Assembly: GCA_014529385.2 (NCBI GenBank)
Contig: CM043945.1
Coordinates: forward strand, 92,429,112-92,493,111
Length of the DNA stretch: 64,000 bases
Direction of reading: 5' to 3'
From: Adiantum capillus-veneris
Taxonomy: Eukaryota; Streptophyta; Polypodiopsida; Polypodiales; Pteridaceae
The notes under the pieces are model-generated. The model did not search any database. It saw nothing but the letters and a program-made list of their open reading frames with translations, and was not told the DNA's origin. Numbering within the stretch: the stretch's first letter is position 1; every line of letters starts with the position of its first letter. Positions 48,205 through 61,085 of this stretch are shown here, in pieces. A program made the translations under genes and the position numbers.

Positions 48205-48463
48205 TGAGGCGGTCCGGGGCAGGCAACAAGAAGAGCAACCTCTAGACACCCTTCAAGGCTCCCGTGCTGCTCAATGGGGCTGGGGCACAACACAACACAA
48301 ACCAAAACAACAAACCCACAGCCAAATCCCAACTACACAAGGGGCACCACCTAGTTTAAGAGCGAACTAGGACGCAAAAGAGGAGAATCGTTAGAGCAAC
48401 CCACAAACAAGCAAGGGATTTACACTAACCCTAACACCAATGGAATACTCTCACACACTAAAA

Positions 48464-48553
<90 letters not shown>

Positions 48554-50804
48554 TGTACAACTTAGCTTCAACTTTATATTTTGCACAAAAAGGAACTTAG
48601 AGCTTGCGGAATCAAGTGACAAGATTTGGTTATAGCATCACTAGCACATTGTCTTAGGGTTATGGGAGCCCTCTCACCATCCACCCTCTTACAATGGTAG
48701 CCAAACAATAGCCAATGAATCACAAGCAACAAAACAACAACCTTCAATGAAACAAGTCACCTTATGAAGCTGAATGAGTTTGCCGAGCCAAATTGGAGGA
48801 GAAGCGTGAGCCTTTGGACATGAATTGCACCCAAAACTACCAATTCATTGATGTTGGGGTAGATACAACAATGGTAGGAAGAATATCTTCTACTCGCACT
48901 CACTCAAACTAGCTCAAGCTTTTCTATGCACCAAGGTGATGGTGTATAGAAAGCTTACTCTCTCTTTACAACAAAGATAGAACTGGCGTGTGGTACGCTC
49001 AATCTAGTGTGCAATGGTATAGTGATGTCTTTTACAAGGAGGAATGGGTTCTATTTATAGGTTTTAGAATCCTTGATTAGGATTAAGCCTAATCAATTTT
49101 ATTAGGAAAGATCAAGGATTATGAATTTTTATGAATTTCAAATGAGAATGGGGTCTCTCTTTTCTCTTGAGTCACATGGATGTGGGCTCAAGTAAGAGAA
49201 TTATTGATGTGGTGAAAGGAGAGAAACTTCCATGGGAGTGAGTGAATTTGGTTTACTTGTGCGGTTGCCTACTCCATATGTTGATAGTGTGGGTGCATTT
49301 TTACAAGAGAAGTTAGTTGTTAGTGGTAATAATCACTAGAATTGTTAGTGATACATTTACAATGGGTAGGATGAGTTGATTTGATGAAGGAAGAGGGGTG
49401 AATTAAAAGAGAATCATTGAAATGGTGAAGCTTGAACTCACCCTTGTATAGATTGTGGAAAAAATGACCGCTGGTCTTCTTCTTCTTCTTCGCTTCTTTA
49501 CGCCGCCGCCACAGTTGACCACCACGATGAAAAGAGGATTTGTTGATGAAAAATCCTCAATTTGCAAAAGTTATCATGGTTAAGATGCTGAATTTTAGAT
49601 ATTTTTAGGAGAGGTAAATGAAATTGTAACATAGAAGCAATAGAGAGAGACATGGAGAGGGCGTATGTATGTAGAGGTTCATAAAAGAACTATAGGGATG
49701 AGAGAGAAGGGTAATGGTGAAGAGGGTGGGAGAAGCCATGGAAATTGCAGGTTTGAGTGAGGGAAGGAGAGGGAGGGATGTGTAAGAGTGAGTAGGTGTG
49801 TGGAAGGGTGAGAGAACACTAAGGGCTACTTGTGAGAAAAGTGGGCAGACTGGGGTCCACTCAAAAACTCATAGCTCACTATTGATAAATCCAAAAATCA
49901 TGAAAAAATTTGAGGTGATTATTCAAAGCGTGGGCTACATTTTCTCTTTTGACCACCGCTCCAAATTCGGAGTGGAGATAGGTGCCAAAATTCTCACCAA
50001 AAAGCCTATTTTTATGCCTGCAAAAGTCTTTTAGTGGCCCCCTCCTTTGTTGAATTTGTACAATGCATTCAAGAGTGAGCCCCTCCTTTGTCATATTATA
50101 ATACAAAGAATCCAAGTTGCCCTTGACCCATGCATGGAGGAGGAATATTGGTGAATAAAGAAATATATACATGGTGGGAATAGTGTATGGACTATTCATG
50201 GACTTTAGCTCAATGAGCACATGGTGTTAAAATAATGAGTAAAAATAATAATAAAAATATGGAGGAGTTATGGATATGGAAAGATATTGGAATCATATGA
50301 TATGGTCCCTCCTTGAATTATTTTGGGTGAAAGAGGGAAAGGTATGCAAGTAAATAATATAATAAACGTAACCAATGAGTAGAAATCAATTTTTTGTTTT
50401 CAAGGAAAAATATGAGGTTAGAGTATGTACATATTGGCAAAAAATATAATTATGGTGTAAGAGGATGAAAGAAGGTGTACATAGGTTTAATAAAACACAC
50501 ACCTAAGTAGAAATATTTAAATAAAATACCAAAATAATTATAAAAAATCCCTATATTTAGGCCATATATACAATGAAATATTTACACACAAAGAGGCCAT
50601 AATATACTTTTTTTTTTTTTTTGTTTGGCTCAACTAGCCCAGTGACTAGCTAGCTGAGGATTTTAAGAAGATATGGAAAAAACCCCCTAACTCACACACG
50701 CCTATGTACAGTGAAATGGTAGGGATAGCCACAGTGTTTGGGTGGTTTTGGTAGGGTGAGGTAACTCACTATGGCAATTATGGAGAGCCAAAAAACGGCT
50801 ATCA
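48205..50804 (-). repeat. Gypsy-2 3' LTR, 2,600 bp
   Basis: Carries (GA)n at about 48469-48550, longer than in the 5' LTR. It lacks about 39 bp present in the partner near 58882-58920. The opening 260 bp show about nine differences and the remainder very few. The 78-codon frame at 49798 occurs in both LTRs, but its composition gives no reason to call a gene. Confidence 0.95.
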
Positions 50805-50831
50805 TTAGCCCTTCCCCAGGATGTGGTATAT

Positions 50832-53800
50832 TCATGTACCATCATAGAGCATCTTTTCCACAGAGAGTGCTTCAGAGTCCTTGACGAGATCTTCATTGTT
50901 TGGCCGCTCAGAATTTTGGCTGGAGTTACACTCATGCTTCATGTAACAATACTTACATGAGACAGCGGCCTTTGGACAGATCTTTGGTAGATTCTTTGGT
51001 AGAAGGCGACTCAAATAGGGCTTCAAGCGATACCCGTTTACCTTCCTGGAGTGCTCTTTACCATTCAAGTCTATAAGCTGATAGTAACTAGAATTGAAAG
51101 CCTTCTTGACTATGTATGGCCCTTGCCATCTAGTTTCAAACTTGGCATCAAAACAAATGTCAAGTCGATTGTCATACCTTAGCACAAGCTCTCCTTCCTT
51201 GATGCCTTTGTCCTTCAGTTTCTTGTCGTGCGTTTCTTTCGCTTGTGTGGCTTTCCTCTTGTAGCACTCATATGCTGCTTCTCTTTTCCACTCAAGCTCC
51301 ACTAACGTAAGAAGTCGATCCATCCATACCTCTTGATCATCTTGTGCTCCTTTGCCATTAAGTCGCATTGTTGGAATGTTGAGCTCGATAGGGTGCAAAG
51401 CCTCTTGACCATAGACCAAGTGAAATGGTGTGAACTCCGTGGCTTCCCTATATGTGGTTCGATATGCCCACAAGGCACCATCCAAGAAGTCATCCCATAA
51501 TTTTGTCTTGTTTTGCACCATCTTTCCAATGATTCCTGCAATCACACCATTAGCCTTCTCCACCAAACCATTTGCCTGTGGGTAGTATGGTGTGCTATGA
51601 CGATGTAGAATGTGAAGCTCTTCACAAAATTCTGTGAGCAAGCCCTTCCTAAACCCTGGACCATTATCAGAAACAATCTCCAAAGGTGTGCCAAATCTGC
51701 AACAAATGTGATTGTACACAAACTTGCTAACTGTCCTCTCATTCACTCTTGCCACACTTTGAGCTTCCACCCACCTAGTTATATAGTCTACAGCCAGTAG
51801 AATGTAGAGTTTACCATTTTTTGCCCTAGGCAGAGGACCCATAGCATCAATGCCCCACTTTTTAAAGGGTCCATTTGCAAGCACTATTTGCCTCGGGCCA
51901 TGCACCAACCTTCTATTTCCATTTATCTGACAATTGTGACAGCTTTTACACCAATGTTGAACATCCACATGCAAGCTTGGCCAAACATACCCCGCAAGCA
52001 AAATCTTCTTCACAGTTGATTCTTGAGCAAAATGACCACCACATGTCTCTTCATGCAAACCTTTTAGAATGGCTGGAATTTCCTCGATAGTTGGTACTCT
52101 TCTACACACTTGATCCTTCCCTCTTTGATAGAGGGAGCCTTCTAGGAAGAGATAGAAACTTGTCTTCTTCATGAGTCTCCTCTTCTGAGCCTTCGTGAAG
52201 TCTTGTGGAAACTCACCCTCCAAAATGTAGCCATTAATGGGAGCCAATGACTCCAATCCCTGGTATCTCGGTTGCTTGACAGCTGCTGCCACCATGATGA
52301 CCTGCACTTCTCTCTCAACACATGTAACTGCTTGTTGTGCAAGTAAATCGGCATCTTCATTTTGTTTCCTCGGAATATGATATAGTTGCACTTCTTCAAA
52401 CTGATTAAACATCCTACGAATGGCATGAACTTTTGTCCTTATGCTTTCATTCTTGCATGCCCAAATGCCTAAAATCTGTTTAACAATGAGAAGTGCATCT
52501 CCCTTTACCATGAGACGTTTTATCCCTTGGCCAATACACATCTTCAAACCACGAAGTAGTGTGTCGTATTCTGCTTCATTGTTGCTAGTTGAACATGGTA
52601 GATTGACCTTCTCTTTCATGACCACCTCTCCACTTGGGTTGAGCAACACTAGCCCTCCCCCTGCTTTCCCTGTGGCTCGTCAAAAAGCTCCATCAAAGAA
52701 CAAGGTAAAAGCATTAGGAATACTTTTAGGTGGTGGCAATGGTAGGGTCTTTACTTCAGGCACCTTAATCTCCTTCTCATGTACCCTATAAGTAAGGATC
52801 CCTGCCAATTGTGCACGCACACTATCTTCTACCTTGAAAGAGTATTGGAACTCTTGAAATTCCATAATCCACTTTGAGATCCTAGTGCTAAGATTCATTT
52901 GAGATGACACCCAAGGAAACAAATTTTCTGCAGTGAGAATTACAAAAGGTTTTGGTAGCAAGTAGGATCTAAACTTTCTCACCGCAAACATGAGAGAAAG
53001 CATCATGAGTTCTGCTTCTGTGTAGTCTCTCTCCAAAGCATTCATGACCCTACTAGCAAAGTAGATGGGTCGCATCCTTGTACTGTGGGGATCTTGTTGT
53101 AGCAAAACTGCACCAATTGTTTCCTTCCCAACACTAGAGCTAACAAAGAATGTGTACTCCCAACAAGGATGCATGAGTGTTGGTAGCTCTGACAAAATGA
53201 CTTTAATGTTACAAAAGTACTCTTCAAGCTTATCAGACCATGCAAATTCTACTTGTTGTATCAACTTTTGCAAAGGATGAAGCGACTCCGAAGCTAAGTG
53301 AATAAAGCGTGACATATACTTCACCTTTTGAATGAATGAGATGACCTCTTTGAGATTCTTGGGTGATGGGAGCTCAATAAGAGCCTTTGCCTTTAAAGGA
53401 TCCACCTCAATGCCTTTATAGGAAACGTTGTGACCAAGCAAGATCACTTCATCCTCACCTATGTGACAGTTGTCAGGGTTGAGCTGACCTCCCATGTCAT
53501 AGAGCTTCTTTAAACCTTCTTCTACCCTTTGTAGATGCAATGATTTTGAGCTATAAATGCAAAAATCATCAATGAACACCCTAATTGACTTTCCAAATAA
53601 TGCTTGAAACACCATGTTCATGAAACGTTGGAATGTTGCAGGAGCATTTGTCAGACCAAATATCATGACTCTAAAAGCATAACAAACCCAAGGAGTGATA
53701 AAGGTTGTTTTCAATTGATCTTCCAATGCAATACCTATTTTAAAGTAACCTGAGTAGCCATCACACACAGTGTACTTCTCATGACCAGCTACCTCATTTA

Positions 53801-56114
53801 GTATCTCATCTTGAAATGGGAGGGGAAAGTGATCTCTTTTTGTTGCCTCATTGAGTGGACGGTAATCCACACACACCCTCCACTTGCCGTTTTTCTTAGG
53901 AGTGACAACAACGGGAGAGACCCACTCTGAATTCTCCACTGGATAAATGAAACCTGCTGCTAGAAGCTTTCTTACCTCCTTGAGTAAAGCCTGCTCCTTA
54001 ATGACTCCTAACCTTCGTAGCTTCTGAGCCTTAGGCGTGGCATCTGGCTTCAACTCAATTTTGTGTTGAACAGCATCTACTCCACGCACATCGGTGTAGT
54101 CTTTAGCAAAAATCTTAGGAAATTTCCTTAACACACCTTTGAACTCCTCTCTTTCATCCTTTGTAAGTGTTGTAGACAACATACCTTCTAACATTCCTTC
54201 ATCTTCCACATTTTGGTTCTCTTGGGAACCTACCTCCTCCAACCCTTGACAAGAGGTCTCTTGGTTGGTTGGCTTAAACCTTACCCCCATGGCTTCGATG
54301 GAAGACTCCTCTTCAGTAATTCTGCCGCTACTTTCTTCTTCTGAAGTGTTAACAATCCAATCTTCTTCCGTCTCACTTTGAGATGATTCTTCATGGAGCT
54401 CCTCTTGCCGTTGCTCCTTCATGTCAAAGACAACCTTCTTATGATTTTCGTTCCTGCAAATTAATTTTCCACTCTCCCAATCCTGCAAAGCTCGCATTTT
54501 CATTAGCCATGGTCTTCCTAGGATAAATGGGTAACCATTTCCTTTGGTAGACATGACATAGAAATCCACTGCCTTCTTAATGCCAAAGGCCTCCACAAAA
54601 ACATTTTTACAAATGCCTATGCACCTAGCCTTGCTATTGTTTGCCATCTTGACTTTAATTTTAGGTGTCTCATGGATGTGCATGCCTAGTTTTTGCATTA
54701 GTCCCTCTGTCATGATGCAAATTTGTGCACCCCCATCCACTAGACCTTTCCTAACCAATCTTCCTTTGATGTAACAATCTAGCACAGGTGTAATATCCTC
54801 ATTCATTTCAGCATGTGCAATTTTTACAACAGGCACACTCTCTTTTACCTTTCTCCTAGTGCTAACTGCCCTTGTTAAATCCCTCCGAACTTGTGGACAT
54901 AATGCAAGAAATTGAGGCCATGAGATATCAGGACCCTTACCTCTCATGTCTTCCAACAAGTTGTACGGAGCCATACCATGTCCAAGAGGGAAGTCTTGGA
55001 GGTTGATAAGACGTCGAGTCCTTTTTGTTTCCTTGGTCTCCTTTGCCTTCTTTTCTCGTCCATGGTCACTTTGTGACATGACTCCTTCTTTCTCTTTACC
55101 TTTTCCACGGCCACGCTTAATGCCATTTGCTTCCATGTCGACCTCATTGGAATTTGTCACCTCTACCACATGCACATTTGGATCTGGCAAAGGCGGAACT
55201 CCTTCCACTCCTCGTGGAGGTGTTCTTGCTCCGTTTGGCCTTTGTAGAAGCTGTGGTTGTTGACTAGTTCCATCACCTGCATTCATCACTGGGTAATTCA
55301 AGTTAGGTCTCCCTGGCTCCCCACGGGGCCAAGGACAATTATACATCCCATGTCCAGACTCTCCGCAATTCCAACATTGCAAGACTCTCCTAGGTCGTGG
55401 TGGATCTCGCTCTTCTGACTTGTTTGCTTGTCCCTTAGGACCTACAGCTTGTGCAGGGTGAATTGACAGGCTGCTTAAAGATTCATTTAACTTCTCAATC
55501 ACTTCCACCGTTACCTCAGGAATCTCCCTAGATGTTGATGCTTGTGACTTACCTTTGGGTCTAAGACCTTCTATTGGAACCTCCCCCCTTAAGCACTTGA
55601 GTTTCCTATATTTCTCAGCAGCCCTAGTTTCATCTGCGTCAAAGGTAGCAGGTGCACCCGCCTCAACTTTTACCTTAAGGTCAGGAAAGAGTCCATCTAT
55701 GAACCTCTCCTTCTTGAGAAATTATGCACCATCACCAAGGTTAGCAAGATTTCTCACCCATACAGCCCAAAGACGTAGAAACTCTTGTTTGTACAAGTAG
55801 TAGTCATCTAAGTCTTTTTGCTTATGAGAAACAATGTCTTGCCATAGTTTTTGAGTGTTTTGGGGATCAAAGAAGTATTTCTTGAAACGATTCAAAACTT
55901 CTGTGTAATTCCCCTTAACTTCCTCAGGCAAAGAGTCAAACCAAGTGCTAGCATCTTTCCTAAGGACCACCTCAAACATTTCTACACGTTCTTGATCAGT
56001 TACTATCCTCTTGATACGGCAAGACATCTTGAAATTCGCTAGAAATAATTCTGCATCCTCTCCAGGCTCTCCAAAGAAAAGAGGATATCCAGACATTTGG
56101 CGTTGGCTCTCCAT
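50832..56114 (-). pseudogene. Gypsy-2 Gag-Pol polyprotein, single frame with two nonsense codons
   Basis: From MESQRQMSGYPLFFGEPGED (56114) one frame of 1,761 codons runs to 50832, interrupted only by TAA at 55722-55724 and TGA at 52680-52682. Domains (residue numbers approximate): Gag 1-200; zinc knuckle CWNCGESGHGMYNC 248; protease KGLVDGGAQICIM about 458, D-G-G as in some plant Tat elements; reverse transcriptase 710-945 with CDGYSGYFKI and VFIDDFCIYS (FIDD near 849); native RNase H with FFVSSSVGKETIGAVLLQ near 990, catalytic Asp lost; archaeal-type RNase H 1140-1280 with FFDGA, SNNEAEY, VKGDALL and NEDADLLA; integrase with HWCKSCHNC, KWGIDAMGPL, SDNGPGF and NGLVEKANG; C-terminal GPY/F part (LRYDNRLDICFD, RWQGPYIVKK). 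TAA lies in gag and TGA at the start of the second RNase H. A retrotransposon enzyme set acting in virus-like particles. Confidence 0.95.
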
Positions 56115-56710
56115 TGAATTGATTTCAAAGTGACGTGTTTTTGTTTTTTCTTTCTTTAGAAGATTTACACAATAATATTTTCTAAATTGCAATGTATTCT
56201 ACAACAAAATAAAAATATTCACATCAAATGACCTATGATAATCAATAAGAGGTAAAATGACAGGGTTTGGTGAAGCGAAAATTTCTCCTACTCTTTGGAC
56301 ACTAAACATGAATACCATACGTTGTTGAAAATGGATTTTTCTACTAATTGCAATGTTTACTCTAATGTGTGGAGTGAAATGAAAGGGAAAAACCTGTATT
56401 CCTGGGCCATTATCCGTGGTCTATGCATGACCTAATTCTTAAAACAAAACAAAAATATAGACGTCCAAACTAAGGTCGTACCTAATGAGAGGCAAAATAA
56501 AAGGATTTACTGATGCGTTTATCTCTACCAACCTAAGAGGACCTAAAATTCTACGAATTACTCGCCGAAATTGCAACTTAGTACTAACAATTATGTGTAC
56601 CTTTTGCCTTGCAATGGGAATGAAGGGATCATACAAATTCTCGTGATTCATGCAAGCTACTTGATTATGCTAAAGGTTGAGCCTCACAAAACATACACAA
56701 GCCGTTCCTC
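56115..56710 (-). other. Gypsy-2 5' leader
   Basis: About 600 bp between primer site and gag start. The gag frame stays open up to 56192. Nothing else recognised. Confidence 0.6.
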
Positions 56711-56727
56711 AGTGGGGGCACCAAAAT

Positions 56728-56986
56728 TGAGGCGGTCCGGGGCGGGCAACAAGAAGAGCAACCTTTAGACACCCTTCAAGGCTCCCGTGCTGCTCAATGG
56801 GGCTGGGGCACAACACAACACAAACCAAAACAACAAACCCACAGCCAAATCCCAACTACACAAGGGGCACCACCTAGTTTAAGAGCGAACTAGGACGCAA
56901 AAGAGGAGAATCGTTAGATCAACCCACAAACAAGCAAGGAATTTACACTAACCCTCTCTCCAATGGAACACTCTCACACACTAAAA

Positions 56987-57044
<58 letters not shown>

Positions 57045-59330
57045 TGTACAACTTAGCTTCAACTTTATATTTTGCACAAAAAGGAACTTAGAGCTTGCGG
57101 AATCAAGTGACAAGATTTGGTTATAGCATCACTAGCACATTGTCTTAGGGTTATGGGAGCCCTCTCACCATCCACCCTCTTACAATGGTAGCCAAACAAT
57201 AGCCAATGAATCACAAGCAACAAAACAACAACCTTCAATGAAACAAGTCACCTTATGAAGCTGAATGAGTTTGCCGAGCCAAATTGGAGGAGAAGCGTGA
57301 GCCTTTGGACATGAATTGCACCCAAAACTACCAATTCATTGATGTTGGGGTAGATACAACAATGGTAGGAAGAATATCTTCTACTCGCACTCACTCAAAC
57401 TAGCTCAAGCTTTTCTATGCACCAAGGTGATGGTGTATAGAAAGCTTACTCTCTCTTTGCAACAAAGATAGAACTGGCGTGTGGTACGCTCAATCTAGTG
57501 TGCAATGGTATAGTGATGTCTTTTATAAGGAGGAATGGGTTCTATTTATAGGTTTTAGAAGCCTTGATTAGGATTAAGCCTAATCAATTTTATTAGGAAA
57601 GATCAAGGATTATGAATTTTTATGAATTTCAAATGAGAATGGGGTCTCTCTTTTCTCTTGAGTCACATGGATGTGGGCTCAAGTAAGAGAATTATTGATG
57701 TGGTGAAAGGAGAGAAACTTCCATGGGAGTGAGTGAATTTGGTTTACTTGTGCGGTTGCCTACTCCATATGTTGATAGTGTGGGTGCATTTTTACAAGAG
57801 AAGTTAGTTGTTAGTGGTAATAATCACTAGAATTGTTAGTGATACATTTACAATGGGTAGGATGAGTTGATTTGATGAAGGAAGAGGGGTGAATTAAAAG
57901 AGAATCATTGAGATGGTGAAGCTTGAACTCACCCTTGTGTAAATTGTGGAAAAAATGACCACTGGTCTTCTTCTTCTTCTTCGCTTCTTTACGCCGCCGC
58001 CACGGTTGACCACCACGATGAAAAGAGGATTTGTTGATGAAAAATCCTCAATTTGCAAAAGTTATCATGGTTAAGATGCTGAATTTTAGATATTTTTAGG
58101 AGAGGTAAATGAAATTGTAACATAGAAGCAATAGAGAGAGACATGGAGAGGGTGTATGTATGTAGAGGTTCATAAAAGAACTATAGGGATGAGAGAGAAG
58201 GGTAATGGTGAAGAGGGTGGGAGAAGCCATGGAAATTGCAGGTTTGAGTGAGGGAAGGAGAGGGAGGGATGTGTAAGAGTGAGTAGGTGTGTGGAAGGGT
58301 GAGAGAAGACTAAGGGCTACTTGTGAGAAAAGTGGGCAGATTGGGGTCCACTCAAAAAATCATAGCTCACTGTTGATAGATCCAAAAATCATGAAAAAAT
58401 TTGAGGTGATTATTCAAAGCGTGGGCTACATTTTCTCTTTTGACCACCGCTCCAAATTCGGAGTGGAGATAGGTGCCAAAATTCTCACCAAAAAGCCTAT
58501 TTTTATGCCTGCAAAAGTCTTTTAGTGGCCCCCTCCTTTGTTGAATTTGTACAATGCATCCAAGAGTGAGCCCCTCCTTTGTCATATTATAATACAAAGC
58601 ATCCAAGTTGCCCTTGACCCATGCATGGAGGAGGAATATTGGTGAATAAAGAAATATATACATAGTGGGAGTAGTGTATGGACTTTTCATGGACTTTAGC
58701 TCAATGAGCACATGGTGTTAGAATAATGAGTAAAAATATGGAGGAGTTATGGATATGGAAAGATATTGGAATCATATGATATGGTCCCTCCTTGAATTAT
58801 TTTGGGTGAAAGAGGAAAAGGTATGCAAGTAAATAATATAATAAACGTAACCAATGAGTAGAAATCAATTTTTTGTTTTCACGAGGGTGAGGGTGAAAAT
58901 GTGGGAGTGATTTGTATAAAGGAAAAATATGAGGTTAGAGTATGTACATATTGGCAAAAAATATAATTATGGTGTAAGAGGATGAAAGAAGGTGTACATA
59001 GGTTTAATAAAACACACACCTAAGTAGAAATATTTAAATAAAATACCAAAATAAGTATAAAAAATCCCTATATTTAGGCCATATATACAATGAAATATTT
59101 ACACACAAAGAGGCCATAATATACTTTTATTTTTTTATTTTTTATTTTTTTTGGCTCAACTAGCCCAGTGACTAGCTAGCTGAGGATTTTAAGAAGATAT
59201 GGAAAAAGCCCCCTGACTCACACACGCCTATGTACAGTGAAATGGTAGGGATAGCCACAGTGTTTGGGTGGTTTTGGTAGGGTGAGGTAACTCACCATGG
59301 CAATTACGGAGAGCCGAAAAACGGCTATCA
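56728..59330 (-). repeat. Gypsy-2 5' LTR, 2,603 bp
   Basis: Partner of 48205-50804. (GA)n at about 56991-57040. On the minus strand it starts TGATAGCCGTTTTTCGGCT, a short hairpin-capable palindrome (AGCCG...CGGCT) at the very LTR end, seen in both copies. Confidence 0.95.
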
Positions 59331-59332
59331 CC

Positions 59333-61085
59333 ATGGCTGACAACAACAACACAGATGTGTTCAAGATGTTTGCTGCTGAGGACAGGTTGGATGGGGACAA
59401 TTACCCTATGTGGGCTTATATGATGCAACACGTTCTTGTGTCAAAGGGCGTCTGGAATATTGTGCAGGGCATTGATGTACATCCTGGTTCTGAGGATGTA
59501 GGCGATGTTGAGGATGTTGCAGGTCTTGCTGCAAGGATTACTACTGTTAGAGTTGGTTTACCTACGGTAGAATAAGCTCGTTGGGATGTTAAGGATGCGC
59601 AGGCTCATGCATTGATTGCGTTGTCTGTGAAGTGCACTATTGTTCCTCACATCCGTTCAACAAAAGCTGCAAAACAGGCTTGGGATATTTTGGCTGGTCT
59701 TTATGCAAGTCGCAATGAGGCTAAAATTGCTTTGCTGCGTAAAGAGCTGGAGTTGAAGATTATGCATGAGGAAGATGATATGGACACTTTCCTTGCTAGT
59801 GTCAAGGATATCAATGAGCAACTTATTTCTGCAGCTGAAGTCATTTCAGACAGTTCCCTTGTGCAGGACTGTTCTCGATGCCTTACCAGATTCTTACTAG
59901 ACTTTTGCTAGTACTTGGAGACTTATGACCCAAGGAAATCCTGAAGTTGTCAAGTTTGATGCATTATGCACATTGCTGTTGCAAGAGTCACTTTCCAGAA
60001 AAAACGGACTAGGTAGCGTGTAGTTGAACAGGATTTTATTGCTTCTCAAAGAAAGGGTGGTAACAACAATGCAACCACTTCTTATGGTTCTGTTGCGAGT
60101 GGCAAAACTTCTGTTCCTAATGCTTCTGCTAGCAGAAATTTGTCTGGAAATTCTGGTGATAAGGGCAAAAAGAAGATGCGTTGCCATTATTGTAAAGCTA
60201 ATGATCACTTGATCAAGTCGTGTCCTAAGTTGAAGGCCAAAGAGGCTAAGAAGAAAGAGGGTGGTTCCACTGCAAATGATGGTTCCACTACAAATGCAGC
60301 CATTGTCGAGTCTTCTGTGAAAGGAGACTGTAATGCTGATGTTGATGCAGAATGGACTTTTAGCGCAGAGTGCACTTACAATCCTGCTGTCCATGATGCA
60401 TGCTTGTCAGTTGCTGCAGATTCACATGTGTGGTATTTCGACAGTGGTGCTACAAAGCACATTACCTCACATCATGAGTTGTTTACCTCTCTCGAGTCTG
60501 TCCCTCATGGGAATTCAATCACTTGTGCCAACAATGCCTCTTATCCAGTTCAGGGAGTTGGAAAGATTGTGCTTACTGCTGCTAATGGCAGTTCTTTCAC
60601 ACTTGTTGATGCACTTTATGTACCTGAATAAAAAGGAATCTCTTGTCTGTATCCGCACTTGCTAGACTTTGACTTGTAGTCGAATTTGTGGATGACAGAT
60701 GTACAGTTCATGATCTCAGTTTTGGTGATGAAATTGTTGCGTCTGGTCTTTTGTGTCGTGGGCTGTATAAGCTCACTTTGTATGACAAGCAAAATACAGC
60801 CTTCACAAACATGTTTGACAGGTGCTTCAAGAGGCGGCAAAGAAGCAACCATATCAGATTTCTGCAAACGCAGCAAACTGACAAAATTTAGATGACCAAA
60901 ACATGCATGCCAAAGTTTTGCATCTGAAATAGCCCTTGAATCTGCAACAACATTTGTAAAATTTTGCCCACACTGGGTAAGATGCACCGTTCTAAGTTTC
61001 CAAAGGATGGTTCAGTTCGGGCCACATGCAGGTTGCAGCTTGTGCATACTGATGTTTGTGGGCCCGTGCAAACTCCGTCCTTGGG
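59333..61085 (+). pseudogene. Copia-B gag, protease and integrase start
   Basis: ATG at 59333 opens MADNNNTDVFKMFAAEDRLD, a copia Gag (DGDNYPMWAYMMQHVL, KQAWDILAGLYASRNEAKIA). Zinc knuckle CHYCKANDHLIKSC (about 60181-60222), protease YFDSGATKHITSHHELF, end of protease LVDALYVPE, then VDDRCTVHDLSFGDE, an inverted GAG-pre-integrase segment (60790-60975) and the integrase start RLQLVHTDVCGPV. Disablements: TAG near 59573, a shift near 59868, TAG near 59908, TAG near 60012, TAA at 60629 and the inversion. It ends at about 61085 with LGNI, mid-domain. Confidence 0.9.
60790..60975 (-). other. 186 bp inversion inside Copia-B
   Basis: Only within this segment does the coding sense switch to the minus strand. 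It reads CGQNFTNVVADSRAISDAKL, WHACFGHLNF and a C-E-G-C end, the GAG-pre-integrase domain. Flipping the segment mentally places it in frame between the plus-strand texts LYKLTLYDK (left) and KMHRSKFPKDG (right). Ends are clean to the base. Confidence 0.88.

Larger units (their letters stand above)
48205..59330 (-). mobile_element. Gypsy-2: near-intact Ty3/gypsy (Tat-like) element, 11.1 kb
   Basis: LTRs 56728-59330 (5') and 48205-50804 (3'), each about 2.6 kb, plus strand TGAGGCGG...GGCTATCA. The flanking CCAT occurs at both outer edges (48201-48204, 59331-59334), a 4 bp target-site duplication by direct reading. Polypurine tract GGGGAAGGGCTAA at 50805-50818. Primer region TTGGTGCCCCCAC (minus, about 56711-56724). 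A single pol frame contains two RNase H domains, which, with the long LTRs, points to the Tat lineage. It inserted at the gag start codon of Copia-B. Confidence 0.95.
47618..61085 (+). mobile_element. Copia-B: older copia element, split by Gypsy-2 and truncated
   Basis: Plus-strand 5' LTR, primer site and leader (47618-48204) resume after Gypsy-2 at 59331 with gag, zinc knuckle, protease, GAG-pre-integrase and the start of integrase, where it breaks off at about 61085 into AT-rich DNA. The rest of integrase, reverse transcriptase and 3' LTR are absent. It was therefore present before Gypsy-2 arrived. Confidence 0.85.

Noticed and set aside
49798-50034. Conserved 78-codon frame duplicated at 58289-58525
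   Set aside because: It is simply the same place in the two LTRs of Gypsy-2; composition does not suggest a protein.
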